A stretch of 25,055 nt of DNA from Candidatus Nanohalarchaeota archaeon. GTDB lineage: Archaea > Nanohalarchaeota > Nanosalinia > Nanosalinales > JAFCCC01. Made by a program: the position numbers and the translations under genes. Positions 21,205-25,055 of the stretch are shown one piece after another. Numbering within the stretch: position 1 is the stretch's first letter; every line of letters begins with the position of its first letter. The DNA lies in contig JAFCCC010000009.1 in NCBI GenBank assembly GCA_017610385.1, positions 1 to 25,055 of the forward strand, written 5' to 3'. The notes under the pieces were generated by a model that saw only the letters and a list, made by a program, of their open reading frames with translations, was not told the origin of the DNA and did not search any database.

Positions 21205-24200
21205 ATGAGAAAGGGATGTATTTTGAAAGAAGTAAGAGTAGTTTTCCTACTTTTCTCTATATTTTTGTTTATCTCTTTATTTTCGCAAAACGTTTTTTCT
21301 TCGTCCTATGACTGGTGGAATGGTTCCTGGAACTATAGAATGGACGTAAATGTGTCAACTTCTACGTATTCCCGAGAAAATTCACCGGTAGAATTATATG
21401 TCAATTTTACAAATGAATTAAGTTCTTTAACCTCAGAAATGTTTGATAATAATTCTGTGAGGGTAGTGGAATATAATGCGACAGGTAGTGTTCTTTATGA
21501 GATTGCTAGTCAATTTGATGAATTGGAAAACTACAATTCTGAGAACGCTGTTGGAACAGTAATTTGGTTATTAAATGGAACAACGGCCGCTAGTGAAACA
21601 AGATACTTTCAAATATATTTTGACACTACCAGCGATTCTAAAACAGAAGCAGATTACAATAGTTTTATTAATTATTCATGGAGTGGGGAAGAAGTTTCTG
21701 TGAATAATTCTGTATTGGAATTAAAAATTGATACAGATAAAAATGATGTTTCTGGGTTGTATTACGCGAAAAGAAGTTCAAAAGAAATCTTTAATGGTGT
21801 GTCCGATACCTATCCAATAGAGTATAGTTCTTACTCAAATGGCTCAAAACTAACATACAATCTAAAAAATAATGCAACAGTTATTTCAGGACCAATCAGA
21901 TTAACAATCACTCAATCAGGAGATGAAATATTATTTGGTGATGCTTCAATCACGACAGGCGAAGCAAACATAACAAAAAAATATTATATATACAAAGACA
22001 ATCCGTGGATTAAAATTAAACATACGCTTACAAACAAAGACGCTAGTTCAATTGAAAGGTATAACGCAGACGTTTGGCCATTAACGATAGATGCTGAGCG
22101 CGGATTTGGAATAGACTTTATGACGTCTCCACAAGAAGACCCATACTCGTGGAGTTCTGTTTATACAACAGCAGGGGAATTGGGATTGGGAGTAATAAAT
22201 CTAAATGAAAGCGGAACAAGTAATTTTCAAGCATATGGTTCAGTAACTTTAGGTTTTGTAGGTATTAGATTAAGCGATTCAACAGTCATTCCTTCTGGAG
22301 ATTCCCTAACAGAAAGTGCGGCGATATTATTTAATAATGAATCAAGTCATACTCCTGTGGAAAATTTAAAAAATAGATTTCAAACACCCTTAACAATAAC
22401 TAAATCAAATTGTGAAACATACACTGCAACTTCAGAAACACTTACACCTTATGAAATCTATAATTTGAATGATAATCTGAATATTCGAGTGAATATTACG
22501 CAAGATACACAAAATTTAGTTAGGTATGTAACTTCTATCTTAGATTTAGGCACAATTAGTGAGTTAGATGATGTATCAGTAATTTTATATGATGATGGCA
22601 CACATGGGGATGTAAGCAATGGGGATTCGATTTATACAAATGAATATTCATTTTTAGAAACTGGTGCTGTAGGTTCTTGGACTATAACCTCTAACGTATA
22701 CGATGGTACGTATTTTCTTTTAAATCAAACTCAAAAAAGTATTGAGCTTTCTAATCAATATTATAGTAATTTGTCAATTGTTAATCCTGCAGGACAAATA
22801 GAACGAACAATTTATGGAAATATTTCAGTAAGCAATTGTAGAAACGACACAGGAATAACTTCTGTGACAGTTAATTGTTCTTATAATGGAACGCAAGTAA
22901 CACAGTATTCTGATACAGGACTTGGAAATTACACCTTAAATTTCACAGCACCATCTACTCCTGGAACATATGAATTAAGTTGTATTATGAGCAAATATAA
23001 CAATTCTGGAACTGATTCTCAATTATTTACTGTTGATAATCCAACTACAAATTTAGAACTTGTATTAACTCCCAATAGTACGATTGTTGAAAATATTACT
23101 CAGAGATACGCACAAAATTTTACAATTAATGTTAGTATAAATAATCCAGGACAAAGTACAGCATATTACTCGAATCTTACACTAAGCTTGCCAGAAAATT
23201 GGACTGCTTATCCTTCGTATTATTATTGTGGGAATATTACCCAAAGCGGTTCTTGTGATCACTCTTTTAATATTACCGTAGCGAAAGCGTATGTTCCTAA
23301 TAATTATATGGTTACTGCTGAAATCAGCTGGATTAATTTAAATACGTCAATAAATTCAACTCAAGATAGCTCAACAATTGAAATAGAAAACACTCCTGTT
23401 TTAGAGGTATCTGAAACGTCAATTAGCGGAATTGTTCCAGAAGGAAGCAGTGCGTTATTAGACAATTTTACAATTAATTCTACAGGAAATGGTAATTTAT
23501 CTACAATAAATTTTACATGCCAAGCTGGAACCGCTTGTGACAATTTGACAATTATTTTTTCTCCAACTTCTTTAATTGGTTTGGAACTATCCAATACGTA
23601 TGAAATTGAGATTAATATTACAGTTCCAGAAGGATTGGATACCGGCAATTATTCAGGCATAATAAATGTTTCTTCTAGTAATGGTGGTTCAGATATATTT
23701 AGTGTGAATATCTCTGTTCCAGAAAGTGATGCATGGTCAATATCCTCTCAAACATGTTCTATTAATGCCTTATCTGATTTCATCGGTTCTGTTTGTAATT
23801 TAACTCTTTCAAATTTAGGTAATACTCAGGTAAATCTAACATTGAGTCCCGAAGAAGGCAACTATACAAAATTAAATGAAACTTCTATTGTAATAAATGC
23901 ACAATCTTCTGCGGTTTTAGAAGTTAGTTATAATTCTACAAACGCGGGTGTGGGCACGTATAATTCAACTTATACAATAAATTCTACAGGCACGCCAACT
24001 CAAAGAACATTAAATGTGTCTTTAAGCATTGTAGTAGGACCAACTATAACTTCTTTAATTGAATTGGAAAATCAGCAGGGAGATTCAGTAAACTTATTAG
24101 CAAATTTGCAGGACTTATCTTTACAAGGCATTAGTACAGTTAATGCAACAATTGTACAACCCAATGGAACTATACAATATGTTAACTTAACAAACATAAC

Positions 24201-25055
24201 TCAAAATAGTGCTGGTGGTTTTTCTAATTGGTCTTATTCATATAATAATACATTACAAAGAGGTCGTTATAATGTAACACTAAATGCTATAGACAATGGC
24301 GGCGGACCACGTTCTCTTGTAACTTATTTTATGGTCTATGCATATTTGAACGCTTCATTAAGCACAAATTGGGCACATTATTTTACTGGTGAAACTGCGA
24401 CAATTAATGCGGGATTAGAAGATTATAATTCAGTTTCTTTGAGCGGAAATGTTAGTATTTTAGTATTATATGATACGAACGTCTTACTGAATGAATCTCA
24501 TAAAGTAATCAATGGGGTACTTGATGTTGTTCCAACATTTCAAATCGCTTCTGACGGAAATATTGGAAATTATACTTTGAAAGCTATTTCTAAGTATTAT
24601 GATGCGATATCAGACATTAATGTAACGAAAACAGAGTATTTTTATTTTACAGTACATAAGGCGTTAGAAATGGATCTGGAAACAAGTATTGTATGGTATC
24701 CGGAAAACACTATGAGATTTTATATTTTGCTGTATGGGAATGGCAATATAACATCTGAGGTAGATAATACCTCACTTAATTTAAAAGTATATGATCCTGC
24801 TGAAAATTTATTTTTTAGTGTTTCTAAAGATAATTTAACTGTTTTTGATCAAACTTCAGATTCTATTCTCTATAAATATGCTTATGCTCTTCCGACGCCA
24901 GTTACGACAGGCTTATACTTGGCGAAAATAACAAAAACGCAGGGAGATAGAAATGAAATTGATTTAACTTCATTCAGAGTTTCTTCTGGGGGTCCTTATG
25001 ATGTAGTTATTGAATCAATAACTTCTGAAGCGCCTCAAGGAGATAATATGAATTT
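21205..25055 (+). CDS. Very large secreted surface glycoprotein (3' end outside the window)
   Basis: An open frame of at least 1283 codons has no stop before the window end. A signal peptide is clear: charged MRKGCILKEVRV, then a hydrophobic core (VVFLLFSIFLFISLFS, about 12-27), with a probable cut after FSQNVFSS. The mature start DWWNGSWNYRMDVNV looks like a DUF2341-type beta domain. Beta-sandwich repeats follow, including a DDGTHGDVSNGDSIYTNEY segment (about 470-488) like those of calcium-binding or choice-of-anchor domains, and CARDB/Ig-like modules with repeated PEN/PEG loops. N-X-S/T sequons are dense, dozens in number, with few Lys and Cys. That suits heavy N-glycosylation. It directly follows the pilus motor genes and could be an adhesin or filament-associated protein. 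No pilin-type cleavage site is seen. Confidence 0.85.
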   Translation, partial: MRKGCILKEVRVVFLLFSIFLFISLFSQNVFSSSYDWWNGSWNYRMDVNVSTSTYSRENSPVELYVNFTNELSSLTSEMFDNNSVRVVEYNATGSVLYEIASQFDELENYNSENAVGTVIWLLNGTTAASETRYFQIYFDTTSDSKTEADYNSFINYSWSGEEVSVNNSVLELKIDTDKNDVSGLYYAKRSSKEIFNGVSDTYPIEYSSYSNGSKLTYNLKNNATVISGPIRLTITQSGDEILFGDASITTGEANITKKYYIYKDNPWIKIKHTLTNKDASSIERYNADVWPLTIDAERGFGIDFMTSPQEDPYSWSSVYTTAGELGLGVINLNESGTSNFQAYGSVTLGFVGIRLSDSTVIPSGDSLTESAAILFNNESSHTPVENLKNRFQTPLTITKSNCETYTATSETLTPYEIYNLNDNLNIRVNITQDTQNLVRYVTSILDLGTISELDDVSVILYDDGTHGDVSNGDSIYTNEYSFLETGAVGSWTITSNVYDGTYFLLNQTQKSIELSNQYYSNLSIVNPAGQIERTIYGNISVSNCRNDTGITSVTVNCSYNGTQVTQYSDTGLGNYTLNFTAPSTPGTYELSCIMSKYNNSGTDSQLFTVDNPTTNLELVLTPNSTIVENITQRYAQNFTINVSINNPGQSTAYYSNLTLSLPENWTAYPSYYYCGNITQSGSCDHSFNITVAKAYVPNNYMVTAEISWINLNTSINSTQDSSTIEIENTPVLEVSETSISGIVPEGSSALLDNFTINSTGNGNLSTINFTCQAGTACDNLTIIFSPTSLIGLELSNTYEIEINITVPEGLDTGNYSGIINVSSSNGGSDIFSVNISVPESDAWSISSQTCSINALSDFIGSVCNLTLSNLGNTQVNLTLSPEEGNYTKLNETSIVINAQSSAVLEVSYNSTNAGVGTYNSTYTINSTGTPTQRTLNVSLSIVVGPTITSLIELENQQGDSVNLLANLQDLSLQGISTVNATIVQPNGTIQYVNLTNITQNSAGGFSNWSYSYNNTLQRGRYNVTLNAIDNGGGPRSLVTYFMVYAYLNASLSTNWAHYFTGETATINAGLEDYNSVSLSGNVSILVLYDTNVLLNESHKVINGVLDVVPTFQIASDGNIGNYTLKAISKYYDAISDINVTKTEYFYFTVHKALEMDLETSIVWYPENTMRFYILLYGNGNITSEVDNTSLNLKVYDPAENLFFSVSKDNLTVFDQTSDSILYKYAYALPTPVTTGLYLAKITKTQGDRNEIDLTSFRVSSGGPYDVVIESITSEAPQGDNMN

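Overview
The window is AT-rich archaeal DNA. The archaeal evidence is: a 23S rRNA flanked by a bulge-helix-bulge (BHB) processing stem, a tRNA with two BHB introns, an archaeal Sec61-beta, TATA boxes about 25 bp upstream of starts, three KaiC-like ATPases, and a FlaI/FlaJ-type pilus motor. The AT bias, compact spacing, a 23S gene with its own TATA box and a divergent rRNA core suggest a DPANN-type archaeon (Woese-/Pacearchaeota-like). That placement is inference.

Region 1 (1-4430) holds stable RNAs and Sec61-beta. A chain of five short hairpins (1-143) precedes a TATA box, the 23S rRNA inside its processing stem (218-3221), RNase P RNA (3317-3600), a 59-residue Sec61-beta gene (3763-3942), more hairpins, and tRNA-Arg(UCU) with introns at positions 29/30 and 37/38. 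One hairpin just after the tRNA is a near copy of a hairpin upstream of the 23S, with a compensated change in stem length. The 23S departs from near-universal sequence in the sarcin-ricin loop, the peptidyl-transferase ring and helix 93.

Region 2 (4432-10360) holds metabolism and sensing. Arginyl-tRNA synthetase lies directly after the tRNA-Arg. It is followed by a FIST-domain sensor protein and then an overlapping LuxE-LuxC pair (acyl-protein synthetase and acyl-CoA reductase) with no luciferase nearby.

Region 3 (10361-15586) is accessory. An archaeal ATPase with a nuclease-like C-terminus is inserted next to a 5' remnant duplicating the start of an intact downstream gene. That intact gene (unknown family) is paired with a V4R-domain protein. 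A KaiC-like ATPase, a small winged-helix protein and a lipoprotein-like membrane-anchored protein follow on the minus strand.

Region 4 (15587-25055) is a type IV pilus/archaellum-like secretion cluster: a FlaI/GspE-type ATPase, a KaiC/FlaH-like protein with degenerate catalytic motifs, a block of seven degenerate 24-bp repeats, an intact KaiC-like protein, two separate FlaJ/TadC-like membrane proteins, and a very large secreted, sequon-rich surface protein that runs off the window end. The KaiC-like protein and the two membrane proteins are probably one operon. No prepilin is visible.
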